This document shows, in pieces, positions 51,314-60,527 of a DNA stretch of 64,000 nt. A model generated the notes under the pieces. It worked only from the letters and a program-made list of their open reading frames with translations, did no database searches and was not told the DNA's origin. A program made the position numbers and the translations under genes. The DNA is taken from contig NZ_JARWQD010000249.1 in assembly GCF_029869545.1 (NCBI RefSeq), positions 1 through 64,000 on the forward strand. The letters run 5' to 3'. The stretch is from Nocardia wallacei (lineage in GTDB: Bacteria; Actinomycetota; Actinomycetes; Mycobacteriales; Mycobacteriaceae). Numbering within the stretch: the stretch's first letter is position 1; every line of letters begins with the position of its first letter.

Positions 51314-53029
51314 TCAGGCTGTGTCGCGGCGGATTTCGACGATGGGGAGGACCAGGGCGGCGGGGGCGTCGGCGGGGACGACCGGATTGCGCGGGGGGAC
51401 AGGGGGAATGCGTTCGTAGGGGCTGTGCTGTGGTGGGCGGGAATCGGTTTCGCCCTTGTTCGGCCACAGCGAGGCCGCGCGTTCGGCCTGGGCGGTGATG
51501 GTGAGCGACGGGTTGACGCCGAGGTTGGCCGAGACGGCGGCGCCGTCGACGACGCTGAGCGTCGGATAGCCGTAGACGCGGTGATAGGGGTCGAGCACGC
51601 CGTGTTCCGGATCGGCTCCGATCGGGGCGCCGCCGAGGAAATGCGCCGTGAGCGGGATGTTGAAGATCTCGCCCCAGCTGCCTCCCGCGGTCCCGCCGAT
51701 CTTGTCGGCCACCCGGCGGGTGACGTCGTTACCGGCCGGAATCCAGGTCGGATTCGGTTGGCCGTGGCCCTGTTTGGAGGTGAGCTTGCGCCCGAACAGG
51801 CCCCGCTTGGTGTAGGTCGTGATCGAGTTGTCCAGGTGCTGCATCACCAGCGAGATGACGGTGCGCTCGCTCCAGTTGCGCACGCTCAGCATCGACACCA
51901 GCCGCAGCGGGTGGCGCAGCACCTCGAGCAGGAACCGCAGCCAGCGCGGAATGCGACCGCCGCCGTCGACCATCAGCGTCTGCAGCAGGCCCATCGCGTT
52001 GGAGCCCTTGCCGTAGCGCACCGGCTCGACATGGGTATCGGCGGTGGGATGGATGGAGGAGGTGATGGCGACGCCGCGGGTGAAGTCGCGGTCCGGATCG
52101 ACCTTGCGGGTCGCCGCCCCGACGATCGACTCGGAATTGGTGCGCGTCAGCTCGCCCAGCCGCGGCGACAGCCCGGGCAGAATCCCCTTGTCGCGCATGG
52201 CGAACAGCAACTGCTGGGTGCCGCGGGTACCGGCGGCCAGCACCACCTGCCCGGCGGTGAACGACCGGGGCGATTTGCGGATCCAGGCGCCCGTGCGTTC
52301 GGTGTCGACCTGCCACGAGCCGCCGTTGAGCGGGCGCAGCGCGGTCACCGTCGTCATCGGGATCACCTGCGCCCCGGCCTGTTCCGCCAGATACAGGTAG
52401 TTCTTCACGAGCGTGTTCTTGGCGCCGTGGCGGCAGCCGGTCATGCATTCACCGCACTCGAGGCAGCCCGTGCGATCGGGGCCGACCCCGCCGAAATACG
52501 GATCGGGCACGGTCTTGCCGGGTTCGCCGAAGAACACCCCGACCGGTGTCTGCACGAACGTGTCGCCCACGCCCATATCGTCGGCGACCTGGCGGAAGAC
52601 CTCGTCGGCCGGGGTCATGTGCGGATTGCGCACCACCCCCAGCATCTTGGTGGCCTGGGTGTAGTAGGGCGTGAGCTCGGCGCGCCAATCGGTGATGTCG
52701 CGCCACTGCGCGTCGTTGAAGAACGGGTCCGGCGGCACGTACAGCGTGTTGGCGTAGTTGAGCGAGCCGCCGCCCACGCCCGCGCCCCCGAGGATCAGCA
52801 CATCGCGCAGCAGATGGATACGCTGGATGCCGTAGCAGCCCAGCTTCGGCGCCCACAGGAATTTGCGCAGATCCCAGCTGGTCTCGGGCAGCTGGTCGTC
52901 GGCGAATCGCCGTCCGGCCTCCAGCACCCCGACCCGGTAGCCCTTCTCCACCAGCCGCAGGGCGGTGACGCTGCCGCCGAACCCCGAGCCCACGATGAGG
53001 ACGTCGAAATCGGTATCGGGCTCGGCCAT
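51314..53029 (-). CDS. GMC oxidoreductase, ChoD-type cholesterol oxidase-like
   Basis: A 571-residue FAD enzyme of the GMC family matching the mycobacterial ChoD (Rv3409c) type, which oxidises sterol-like alcohols. The FAD motif GSGFGGS is at 14-20, ILGGAGVGGGSLNYAN at 79-94, and the C-terminal GMC motif GVNPSLTITA near 525. A ferredoxin-like Cys cluster (Cys189, Cys192, Cys195, Cys199) is present. The C-terminal about 45 residues form a Pro-rich tail. ATG at 53029 after AAGGAG. It is divergent from a TetR. Whether cholesterol is the real substrate is open; ChoD proteins often are not efficient on it. Confidence 0.88.
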   Translation of the reverse strand: MAEPDTDFDVLIVGSGFGGSVTALRLVEKGYRVGVLEAGRRFADDQLPETSWDLRKFLWAPKLGCYGIQRIHLLRDVLILGGAGVGGGSLNYANTLYVPPDPFFNDAQWRDITDWRAELTPYYTQATKMLGVVRNPHMTPADEVFRQVADDMGVGDTFVQTPVGVFFGEPGKTVPDPYFGGVGPDRTGCLECGECMTGCRHGAKNTLVKNYLYLAEQAGAQVIPMTTVTALRPLNGGSWQVDTERTGAWIRKSPRSFTAGQVVLAAGTRGTQQLLFAMRDKGILPGLSPRLGELTRTNSESIVGAATRKVDPDRDFTRGVAITSSIHPTADTHVEPVRYGKGSNAMGLLQTLMVDGGGRIPRWLRFLLEVLRHPLRLVSMLSVRNWSERTVISLVMQHLDNSITTYTKRGLFGRKLTSKQGHGQPNPTWIPAGNDVTRRVADKIGGTAGGSWGEIFNIPLTAHFLGGAPIGADPEHGVLDPYHRVYGYPTLSVVDGAAVSANLGVNPSLTITAQAERAASLWPNKGETDSRPPQHSPYERIPPVPPRNPVVPADAPAALVLPIVEIRRDTA

Positions 53030-53071
53030 GTGCAGCTCCTTGCTCGAGGTCGCCGGTGACGCCCGCAACAT

Positions 53072-53083
53072 TACTCCCGAGTA
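53072..53083. promoter_or_regulatory. Short palindrome between GMC oxidoreductase and TetR
   Basis: TACTC-CC-GAGTA is a perfect 5-bp dyad 42 nt upstream of the oxidoreductase start and in the gap shared with the divergent TetR gene (53171). A TetR operator is plausible but short. Confidence 0.35.
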
Positions 53084-53170
53084 CGTGTAGCTGTGTCGCG
53101 CGGTACCTTGTAACCGGGGGAGCGATGCTCGCGTGTGCACGCGGTGCTCTCGATATGGCAGGGTGGGGGC

Positions 53171-53884
53171 ATGGCCGCCACCACGCCCCGGGCGCGCGCC
53201 CGCGCCCGCACCATGGAAGACATCGTGCGCATCGGGCGCGAGCACCTCGCGGTGCACGGTGCCGCGGCGCTGTCGCTGCGGGCGGTGGCGCGCGATCTCG
53301 GCGTGGTCTCCTCGGCCGTGTACCGCTACGTCCGCAGCCGCGACGAACTGCTCACCCTGCTCGTCGTCGACGGCTACACCGAACTCGCCGACACCGTCGA
53401 CGAGGCACTGGCGAGCGCCCCCGCCGACCCCGCGCAGCGGTTGCGGGTGGCCGGGCGCGCCGTGCGCGACTGGGCGCTGGCCGAACCGGCCCGCTACGGC
53501 CTGCTCTTCGGCACCCCCGTGCCCGGCTACGAGGCGCCCGCGGAACAGACGGTCGCACCGGGCACGCGCGTCATCGGGACCCTGCTGCGGGTGCTCGAAA
53601 GTGCCTATCGCGCGGACGTTCTCACCGCACCGGAACCGCTGCCGCCCGTATCCGACGCGCTGGCAGCGGATTTGGTGCGCATCCGCGGCGAATTCGATCT
53701 GGGCGTGCCCGATTGGGTACTGGTGCGCGGAATCTCGGTGTGGACGGGGCTGTTCGGGGCGGTGAGCTTCGAGGTGTTCGACATGTACGGTCCGCAGACC
53801 TTCGCCGATCGGGCCGAGATATTCGAGCGCCAACTCGACAGCCTGTGTGCGATGGTGGGATTGGGCGGCGCGCCCGGCGGGTAA
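53171..53884 (+). CDS. TetR family transcriptional regulator
   Basis: A 237-residue TetR regulator with an Arg-rich N-terminus (about 6-16), a helix-turn-helix at about 18-60 (AALSLRAVARDLGVVSSAVYRYVRSRDELL) and a C-terminal domain with a GISVWTGLFGAVSFEVF segment typical of the WHG/TetR-C33 group. The ATG at 53171 follows GGTGGGGG. It is divergent from the ChoD-like gene, with a short palindrome in the gap, so it probably controls that enzyme. Confidence 0.86.
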   Translation: MAATTPRARARARTMEDIVRIGREHLAVHGAAALSLRAVARDLGVVSSAVYRYVRSRDELLTLLVVDGYTELADTVDEALASAPADPAQRLRVAGRAVRDWALAEPARYGLLFGTPVPGYEAPAEQTVAPGTRVIGTLLRVLESAYRADVLTAPEPLPPVSDALAADLVRIRGEFDLGVPDWVLVRGISVWTGLFGAVSFEVFDMYGPQTFADRAEIFERQLDSLCAMVGLGGAPGG

Positions 53885-54015
53885 ACACGCAGTGGAATTG
53901 TGCATTCGTCGTGGTCATGGTGCAGGATATCCGCGGCCGTGGAGCAAGATCACAGCCCTGACGACGCGCATTCTCAGCTTCTCCACAGCACGGTGATGTG
54001 AAACTGTACGGCGAG

Positions 54016-56172
54016 ATGAACGACGATACCGATCAGTTCCCGGTGGTGCCCGACCCGCGCCGCGGTGGTCGCCACGCCCGTCGAGCGGGGCGTGCGCAGC
54101 CGGATACCGCCGATCGGTCCGGTGAGCCGCCCGCGCACGCTCGGCGCGAGGAGCAGCAGAGCGGGATTCGTCGTGGGCGCGGCCAGGCGCCGGAATCGGG
54201 TCGCGGGGGTTCGCGCGGGGACGACGGCAGCAGGCGAGGCGGCGCGGCGGATTCGGGTGCACCGGCGCGCACGCGATCGGCGCCCGTCGATCCGCGACCA
54301 CCGGCCCGTCGCAGCCGTGCCGAGGGCGATCGGCCCACCCGGGGTGGCGGTGCGGGGCGGGCCGACGATCGTTCCATCCGGGGCGGCGGTGCGGAGCGGG
54401 CCGAGGGGGAGCGCCCCGCCCGTCGCGGCCGTGGCGAGGGTATGGCCCCGGCTCGCCGGGGACGTGTGCGGGGCGCCGGATACCCGGTACTCGATGCCGC
54501 CGAGGAGGATTCGGAACCTCCCGCCCGGAAGGGCGCGACGCGGGGAAGGCGCGGCGAGCCGACCGACACCGCCGACAGTCCAACCGACCGGTACGTCCCC
54601 GCGACGGAGAACCGGCACACGCGCCGCGCGCAGCGGCGTCCGAGCAAGGCGGGCCGGGCGGCACGCATCGGCGGCCGGTTGCTGGCCGCCGCGACCGCCG
54701 TGGTCGTGGTGTCGGGCACGGGATTCGCCTACTACACCGAGCGCAGCCTCGATTCGGGCTTCACGCGATCCAACGCCATCAGCGCCGAGGATGCCGCGGC
54801 CCTCGACGGCGATATGAACCTGCTCCTCATCGGCCTGGACACCCGCAAGGACCAGAACGGCAACGACCTGCCCAAGCACATCCTCGACCAGCTGCACGCC
54901 GGAGACGGCACCGAGGGCGGCTACAACGCCAATTCGCTGATCCTGGTCCATATTCCGAAGGATCTGAAGAAGATCACCGCCTTCTCCATCCCGCGCGACG
55001 ACTACGTCGCGGTCAGCGGGATCCCCGGCTACGACCACGCCAAGATCAAGGAGGCGTACGGGCTCAAGAAGGCCCACGTCGAGCAGAAACTCGAGAATCA
55101 GGGCGTGACGGACAAGGTCGAGCTGGAACGCAAGGGCCGCGAGGCCGGGCGCGAATCCATCGTGCAAACCGTCAAACAGCTGACCGGCGTGCCGATCAAC
55201 CGCTTCGCCGAGGTCTCGCTCATCGGGTTCTACGACATCGCCAACATTCTCGGCGGCGTCGACGTGTGCCTGAAGGCACCGGTCGACGACGAGTACTACT
55301 CCGGGGCCGTATTCCCCGCCGGGCCACAGCATCTCGACGCCGCCAACGCGCTGTCGTTCGTGCGGCAGCGGCACGGCCTGCCCAACGGCGACCTGGACCG
55401 GACCCATCGGCAGCAGGCGTTCCTCACCTCGGTGGCCAAGCAGCTCAAGGATTCCGGCACCATGACCAACGTCGGCAAGCTGCAGCAGCTGATCCAGATG
55501 GCGCAGGACGACATCGTGCTGTCGCAGGGCTGGAACCTCATCGACTTCGCCCAGACCATGGGCAAGGCCGGGTCCATCCCGATCGAATTCCAGACCCTGC
55601 CGGTGAAGGCGTACGACAACATCAACGGCCAGGACGTCAACATCGTGGACCCGGCGCTGATCAAGAAGACCGTCCGTGCCGCATTCGGCATGCAGGCCCC
55701 GCAGCCCGCCGAGCCCACCACCACCCCGACCAGCACCGTGGACGTCGTCAACTCCGGCGGTCCGACCGGGATGGCGGCCAAGGTGTCGACGGCGTTGTCG
55801 GAGAAGGGATTCACCAAGGGCGAGATCGGCAACGCCGGCTACGGCGACGGCTCCAGTTCGGTGGTCTACTACGGCGCCGGTGCCGACGTCGACGCCACCC
55901 AGGCGGCCGATATGCTCGGCGGGCTGCCCACCGCGCCGTCGAGGTCCGTGCAGAGCGGGCGGGTGAAGATCGTGATCGGCAGCGATTTCACCATGCCCGA
56001 CGAATTGTCCACCGGCACAACGTCGTCCGAGACTTCGGGTTCGGGATCGTCGTCGACGTCATCCGGCGGATCGACCACGAGCGGATCGGTCTCCGCGGCG
56101 GGCGATCCGCCCCCGGACGCCGGGAAGCCGATGACCACGAACATCGGGTCCGAAATCCCCTGCGTGAACTGA
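54016..56172 (+). CDS. LytR-CpsA-Psr (LCP) family cell wall ligase
   Basis: A 718-residue LCP protein. Known members attach arabinogalactan or other glycopolymers to peptidoglycan from lipid-linked donors. The first about 210 residues are a cytoplasmic, disordered Arg/Gly-rich region, then one membrane helix (about 216-236). The extracellular LCP domain (about 260-470) has GLDTR, NSLILVHI, SIPRDDYV and VDDEYYSG. A LytR_C domain (about 575-650) precedes a Ser/Thr/Gly-rich tail that ends with Cys near the C-terminus. ATG at 54016; a GTG at 53998 is possible. The long basic N-terminus is unusual. Confidence 0.92.
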   Translation: MNDDTDQFPVVPDPRRGGRHARRAGRAQPDTADRSGEPPAHARREEQQSGIRRGRGQAPESGRGGSRGDDGSRRGGAADSGAPARTRSAPVDPRPPARRSRAEGDRPTRGGGAGRADDRSIRGGGAERAEGERPARRGRGEGMAPARRGRVRGAGYPVLDAAEEDSEPPARKGATRGRRGEPTDTADSPTDRYVPATENRHTRRAQRRPSKAGRAARIGGRLLAAATAVVVVSGTGFAYYTERSLDSGFTRSNAISAEDAAALDGDMNLLLIGLDTRKDQNGNDLPKHILDQLHAGDGTEGGYNANSLILVHIPKDLKKITAFSIPRDDYVAVSGIPGYDHAKIKEAYGLKKAHVEQKLENQGVTDKVELERKGREAGRESIVQTVKQLTGVPINRFAEVSLIGFYDIANILGGVDVCLKAPVDDEYYSGAVFPAGPQHLDAANALSFVRQRHGLPNGDLDRTHRQQAFLTSVAKQLKDSGTMTNVGKLQQLIQMAQDDIVLSQGWNLIDFAQTMGKAGSIPIEFQTLPVKAYDNINGQDVNIVDPALIKKTVRAAFGMQAPQPAEPTTTPTSTVDVVNSGGPTGMAAKVSTALSEKGFTKGEIGNAGYGDGSSSVVYYGAGADVDATQAADMLGGLPTAPSRSVQSGRVKIVIGSDFTMPDELSTGTTSSETSGSGSSSTSSGGSTTSGSVSAAGDPPPDAGKPMTTNIGSEIPCVN

Positions 56173-56219
56173 GTTCAGGGCTTCCGGCCCCGAATCGTAT
56201 GCAGCAGATACGAACTCAG
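56169..56219. terminator. Hairpin after the LCP gene
   Basis: CTGAGTTC (56169-56176, over the stop codon) and GAACTCAG (56212-56219) can form an 8-bp stem; an inner TCGTAT/ATACGA alternative exists. It lies between the convergent LCP and DUF397 genes. Confidence 0.4.
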
Positions 56220-56248
56220 CGGTCGAGCGCGTACACGGCGGTACTCGA

Positions 56249-56464
56249 TCAGGCGCCCACTCCGTGCCCCGTCACGGCGGTGGTGAACGCATCCCACTCG
56301 GCAGGGGAGAACAGCAGCGCCGGACCTGCCGGGTCCTTGGAATCGCGGACGCCGACCACACCGCTGGGAAGGAAGGCGACCTCCACGCAGTCGCGGCTCG
56401 CTGAACTGCGAGTGCTCTTGCGCCATACGGCGGCCGATAGGTCGGTGTTGTTGACATCGCTCAC
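56249..56464 (-). CDS. DUF397 domain protein
   Basis: A 71-residue DUF397 protein. Such proteins are encoded beside Scr1/WhiJ-type XRE regulators in actinomycetes and are thought to bind and modulate them. The core WRKSTRSSASRDCVEVAF, then VGVRDSKDP and LLFSPAEWDAFTTAV, is the full family signature. The GTG at 56464 overlaps the regulator stop (GTGA), so the two are made together. Length is normal. Confidence 0.93.
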   Translation of the reverse strand: MSDVNNTDLSAAVWRKSTRSSASRDCVEVAFLPSGVVGVRDSKDPAGPALLFSPAEWDAFTTAVTGHGVGA

Positions 56465-57342
56465 GAGAGGTACTCCTTGGCGACCCGGCGGATGAGATCC
56501 CTGCTCCGAGTCTCATCCAGTGCCGCATGTCGAATGGCCTGGTAAGCCTCATGGTATCGCTCGACGTCCTCTGCGTTCTCGAGATACAAGCTACCGGTGA
56601 AGTTCTCCAGGTAGACCACGGACGGTTCGATCGGCCGTCCTTTGCTGTCGTACGGGAAGTCGATAATGGTGAACAGGCCAATCGGATCACCGAGAGGAAT
56701 GCCTGCTCGCAGTGGCAGGATGTGGAGCGAGACATTCGGCAATGTCGAAACGTTTGCGAGATGGCGCAACTGGGCCGCCATGACCTGGGGACCGCCGACC
56801 ATTCGGTGCAGGACGGCCTCCAAGAGCACAACATCCAAGCGGGCAGGATTCCGTTTGCGCTTGATGAGGGCCTGGCGCTTCTGTTTCAAAGCCACACGCT
56901 GATCAATCTCTTCTGGCGTGTTGTCCGGATAGAAGCTGTGCAGCAGCGTCCTGGTATACGCGGGTGTTTGCAGAAGTCCGAGAATCACATCAGGGGCGTA
57001 GGAAGTCAGCTGTCGCGCAGCGGCTTCCAGCCCGATGTACACATCGAAATCCTTGGGGATCAGATCCCCGTACCGATGCCACCACGATTTGACCGACGCC
57101 TGCTGTGCCAGCCCGAGTATTCCGGCGGTCGTCATCTCGTCCGCGTCGTACAGCCTGCACAGTTCCCGGATTTCGATCAACCGGATCCGCTCCGCCTGCC
57201 CGGTTTCCAGCCGCTGCAGGCTGCTCGGGCTGCGTTCGACCAGGCGCGCGGCCTCGGCCAGGGTCAAGCCCGCCTGTTGTCTCAAGTCGCGCAGGTACCG
57301 TCCCAGTTGCCTGCGCGGAAGTGTGCTGCCGGTGTCCGGCAT
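56461..57342 (-). CDS. Scr1-type XRE helix-turn-helix regulator
   Basis: A 293-residue regulator with a Cro/CI-type helix-turn-helix near the N-terminus (about 10-65: LGRYLRDLRQQAGLTLAEAARLVERSPSSLQRLETG) and a C-terminal DUF5753-like domain (about 95-285) with LLQTPAYTRTLL, ALKQKRQALI and HILPLRAG. These pairs act in development and secondary metabolism in Streptomyces and are abundant in Nocardia-like genomes. The ATG at 57342 follows GGAGTGGGGG. The DUF397 partner overlaps its stop. It is divergent from the LexA-type gene. Confidence 0.92.
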   Translation of the reverse strand: MPDTGSTLPRRQLGRYLRDLRQQAGLTLAEAARLVERSPSSLQRLETGQAERIRLIEIRELCRLYDADEMTTAGILGLAQQASVKSWWHRYGDLIPKDFDVYIGLEAAARQLTSYAPDVILGLLQTPAYTRTLLHSFYPDNTPEEIDQRVALKQKRQALIKRKRNPARLDVVLLEAVLHRMVGGPQVMAAQLRHLANVSTLPNVSLHILPLRAGIPLGDPIGLFTIIDFPYDSKGRPIEPSVVYLENFTGSLYLENAEDVERYHEAYQAIRHAALDETRSRDLIRRVAKEYLS

Positions 57343-57579
57343 CGTCGTACCCCCACTCCGGTTCACGGTGATTCGCTGTCGAGACGACTGTTCCACGGTG
57401 GGCGTCGCGGTTCGATGGTTTGACGCGGAAAACCGCGGCAGCTCATCTGTTTTCCCAGCATAAAAACCGAGTTCCGTGACAAGGAATCCGTGGGAAATTC
57501 CTCCTGGTTTTTCCGATGATCGAATGTCCAAGAATGGGCGGGTGGCGGGGCGTCGAGAGCCACCCTCTACTATTTCCCG

Positions 57580-58236
57580 GTGACCGGATACGACGATGCG
57601 TTCGAGCACCTCGACACCTCGATCCTGCCGCTGCGGCAGCAGCGGATCCTGGCGACCATTCGCGACTGGGTGGTGCGGCACGGGTATCCGCCGAGCACGC
57701 GCGAGATCGGGGAGGCCGTGGGGCTGCGGTCCTCGTCGTCGGTGTCCAAACATCTGAAGGCGCTCGAGGACAAGGGATTCCTGCGGCGCAGCGACAGCAT
57801 GTCGCGGCCGATCGATGTGCGGCTGTTCCTGCGGGCCGAGGCGCCCGCGGACCGCGACGAGGAGTCGGTGGCGGTACCGGTGGTCGGCGATATCGCCGCG
57901 GGCACCCCGATCCTCGCCGAGGAACACACCGACGACATCCTGACCCTGTCGCGCCAACTCGTCGGCCGCGGAACGGTTTTCGGCCTGCGCGTGCGCGGTG
58001 ACTCGATGATCGACGCCGCCATCTGCGACGGCGACATCGTCGTGGTGCGCCGCCAGCACGAGGCGCATTCGGGCGAGATCGTCGCCGCCATGATCGACGA
58101 GGAGGCCACGGTGAAGGTCTACCGCCGCCGCGGCGGCCACGTCTACCTCGAGCCCCGCAACCCCGCTTACGAGGTCATCGACGGCGACCACGCCGTCGTC
58201 CTGGGCAAGGTCGTCTCGGTCATGCGCCGCGTCTGA
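57580..58236 (+). CDS. LexA-type SOS repressor
   Basis: A 218-residue LexA-fold repressor with self-cleavage chemistry. The winged helix is at about 18-70 (LPLRQQRILATIRDWVVRHGYPPSTREIGEAV). The Ala-Gly scissile bond is at 107-108 (DIAAGTP), catalytic Ser142 is in GDSMID and Lys179 in ATVKVYRR. GTG start at 57580. I see no clear TCGAAC-N4-GTTCGA-type SOS box in its upstream gap, unlike housekeeping lexA. Its neighbours are an XRE/DUF397 pair and a DNA ligase, not the usual lexA neighbourhood, so it may be a second LexA. Confidence 0.88.
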   Translation: MTGYDDAFEHLDTSILPLRQQRILATIRDWVVRHGYPPSTREIGEAVGLRSSSSVSKHLKALEDKGFLRRSDSMSRPIDVRLFLRAEAPADRDEESVAVPVVGDIAAGTPILAEEHTDDILTLSRQLVGRGTVFGLRVRGDSMIDAAICDGDIVVVRRQHEAHSGEIVAAMIDEEATVKVYRRRGGHVYLEPRNPAYEVIDGDHAVVLGKVVSVMRRV

Positions 58237-58260
58237 ACCGGAGCGCCGCGCGCCGATCAC

Positions 58261-58277
58261 CGCCCGGGATTCGGGCG
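58261..58277. terminator. Bidirectional hairpin between lexA-like and ligase genes
   Basis: CGCCCG-GGATT-CGGGCG forms a 6-bp perfect stem in the gap between the convergent LexA-type (end 58236) and ligase (end 58286) genes. Confidence 0.55.
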
Positions 58278-58285
58278 CGTGGCGG

Positions 58286-59251
58286 TCAGGAGGCGGAGTC
58301 GTCGGACTGGGGTTCGCGGGTGACCTGATCCGGTGACTTGTCCGGGCGCAGGCCGCGCCAGGACGGGTGGCGCAGGCGCCCGTCGCGGGTCCACTCGGTG
58401 AAGGCGACCTCGCCGACGAGCTCGGGGGAGACCCAGACCGCGTCGGGGACATCGGCTTTCACCGTCGGTGTGGTGCGGCGCAGGGGGCGCAGGTCGGCAG
58501 CGAGGTCGTCGAGCATGGCCGCGGTGAAGCCGGTGCCGACGCTGCCGGAATAGACGAGTTTCCCTGTGTCGTCGTGGATTGCGAGCAGCAGCGAGCCGAT
58601 GCGACCGGCGAGGCGGCCGGTCCCGGGGCGCCAGCCGACGATCACCACCTCCTGCTCGCGGATGTTCTTCACCTTGGTCCACAGCTCGCTGCGGCGCCCG
58701 GGCAGGTACCGGCTGTCGAGCCGCTTGCAGACGATGCCCTCGAGCCCGTGCCGCCGCGATTCGGCGAGGGCCTCGGCGCCGGTGCCCGACAGCCGCGGCG
58801 GCACCTGCCAGTGCGGGCCGGTCAGCCCGAGCCTCTCGAGGAACTCGCGGCGTTGCTCATACGGCAGGTCGATCAGCGACCGGTCGCCGATGTGGAGCAG
58901 GTCGAAGATCATGTAGGTCACCGGGTCGGCCTCGGCGAGCGCCCGGATCCGGCCCTGGTTGCGCAGGTGCATGCGCGGCTGCAGCGCCTCGAAACTGGTG
59001 CGGCCCGCGGCGCCGACGGCCACGATCTCCCCGTCGACGACGAAGCGCGGGGTGGCGGGCGCCAGACCGGCCAGTTCCGGCCACGCCGCGGTGATGTCCT
59101 TGTCGTTGCGCGAGACCAGGCGCAGCGAGTCATCGATGTACCCGATGGCGCGGATGCCGTCGAACTTGGTCTCGCGGGCCCAGCGGCCGTCCTCGGCGGG
59201 CAGTGGACCCGCCGTGGCCAGCATCGCCGCGTACCGCGGCAACCGCGTCAT
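58286..59251 (-). CDS. Stand-alone ATP-dependent DNA ligase (LigD ligase-domain type)
   Basis: A 321-residue ATP-dependent ligase equal to the ligase module of LigD but without polymerase or nuclease parts. Motif I is ETKFDGIR with adenylated Lys29; motif III (MIFDLLHI), motif IV (LEGIVCKRLDSRY), motif V (WTKVKNI), and an OB domain ending in VAFTEWTRDGRLRHPSW follow. The ATG at 59251 is used; further in-frame starts at 59266 and 59308 would add basic N-terminal residues. It is the second such ligase in the window and lies convergent to the LexA-type gene, consistent with DNA repair. Confidence 0.9.
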   Translation of the reverse strand: MTRLPRYAAMLATAGPLPAEDGRWARETKFDGIRAIGYIDDSLRLVSRNDKDITAAWPELAGLAPATPRFVVDGEIVAVGAAGRTSFEALQPRMHLRNQGRIRALAEADPVTYMIFDLLHIGDRSLIDLPYEQRREFLERLGLTGPHWQVPPRLSGTGAEALAESRRHGLEGIVCKRLDSRYLPGRRSELWTKVKNIREQEVVIVGWRPGTGRLAGRIGSLLLAIHDDTGKLVYSGSVGTGFTAAMLDDLAADLRPLRRTTPTVKADVPDAVWVSPELVGEVAFTEWTRDGRLRHPSWRGLRPDKSPDQVTREPQSDDSAS

Positions 59252-59446
59252 ACCCGCCTCGCCCATCCTCTCCCGGACACGGACGTTGCTGAAGACTTGC
59301 TCGATCATACTCGTCGGTCTGATTCGTGGCGGGCACCCCGGCCGCGACGCGCGTCCGCAGCGGGTCGCCAAACGGTAACTGCTGAATTAGAGTCCATGCA
59401 GGGGTGCAAGTGCCCGGTGCGGTGGAAATCGGCAACGGAGGTGCAC

Positions 59447-60502
59447 GTGGCGGTACGGAATCGGATCGGAACGGCTCTCGCCGCAATGACTTTCGCGGTG
59501 CTGTCGACGGCGGTCGTGGCGGGCCCGGCGGCCGCCGACCCCGTCATCACCTCCGGCAGCCTGCTCGCCGACCCGCGGGCCGCCGACGGCTCCTACATCA
59601 CCCGCGCCACGGTGCAGGACGACCGCAATATCCGGCTGTACGTCTACTCCAAGGCCATGGACAAGACCTTCCCCGTCGACGTGCAGCGCCCGCGCGACGC
59701 CTCCGTGCCGCGCCCGGTGCTGTACCTGCTCAACGGCGCCGGCGGCGGCGAGGACAGCGCCACCTGGGACCAGCGCGCGCCCGACACACTGCGGTTCCTG
59801 GCCGACAAGGACGTCAACGTGGTCCAGCCGGTGGGCGGCAAATGGAGCTACTACACCGACTGGCGCGCACCCGATCCGGTGCTGGGCGTGAACAAGTGGA
59901 AGACGTTCTTCACCGAGGAACTGCCGCCGCTGATCGACGGCGCGCTGGGCACCAACGGGCTCAATGCCATTGCGGGACTGTCCACCTCGGGCACCTCGGT
60001 GCTGCAGCTGCCCATCGCCAAACCGGGCCTGTACAAGTCGGTCGCGGCCTACAGCGGCTGCGCGCAGATCTCCGACCCCACCGGCTACACCTTCGTGAAT
60101 CTGGCGGTCAACGTGTGGGGCGGCGGCAACACCGACAACATGTACGGACCGCAGAACGATCCGATGTGGGCCGAGAACGATCCGTACGTGCACGCGGACC
60201 AGCTGCGCGGGCTGAATCTGTTCATCTCCAGCGGATCCGGGCTGCCCGGGCAGTGGGACGGCCTCGACGGCCCCTACACCCTGCCCGGTGTGGGCGGCTG
60301 GGCCAATCAGCTCACCATCGGCGGCGTCATCGAGGCCGCGGTCAACTACTGCAGTCACAACATGCAGGCCAAGCTGAATTCGCTGGGCATTCCGGCGACC
60401 TACGATTTCCCGCCCACCGGCACGCACTCCTGGGGTTACTGGCACGACGCGCTGATCAAGTCGTGGCCGGTGCTGGCGGCGGGGCTGGAGTTGCCCGCCT
60501 GA
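59447..60502 (+). CDS. Secreted antigen-85-type mycolyltransferase/esterase
   Basis: A 351-residue exported paralogue of the protein at 1818-2855. A signal peptide covers about 1-31 (cleavage after AAADP region). The nucleophile region is GLSTSG (177-182), with Thr in place of the Met of the other copy and Ser181 as expected nucleophile; GTHSWGYW near 330 supplies the His. The two proteins share nearly unbroken blocks, including LYLLNGAGGGEDSATW and LRGLNLFISSGSG. The GTG at 59447 is placed 5 nt after CGGAGG. A strong terminator overlaps the stop. Function as for the paralogue. Confidence 0.87.
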   Translation: MAVRNRIGTALAAMTFAVLSTAVVAGPAAADPVITSGSLLADPRAADGSYITRATVQDDRNIRLYVYSKAMDKTFPVDVQRPRDASVPRPVLYLLNGAGGGEDSATWDQRAPDTLRFLADKDVNVVQPVGGKWSYYTDWRAPDPVLGVNKWKTFFTEELPPLIDGALGTNGLNAIAGLSTSGTSVLQLPIAKPGLYKSVAAYSGCAQISDPTGYTFVNLAVNVWGGGNTDNMYGPQNDPMWAENDPYVHADQLRGLNLFISSGSGLPGQWDGLDGPYTLPGVGGWANQLTIGGVIEAAVNYCSHNMQAKLNSLGIPATYDFPPTGTHSWGYWHDALIKSWPVLAAGLELPA

Positions 60503-60517
60503 GCGACAGGCGGGCAA
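60491..60517. terminator. Perfect 11-bp terminator over the stop codon
   Basis: TTGCCCGCCTG-AGCGA-CAGGCGGGCAA forms a perfect 11-bp stem that includes the end of the Ag85-like gene (stop 60502) and precedes the convergent gene ending at 60528. It would serve both strands. Confidence 0.8.
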
Positions 60518-60527
60518 CCCTCAGCGG

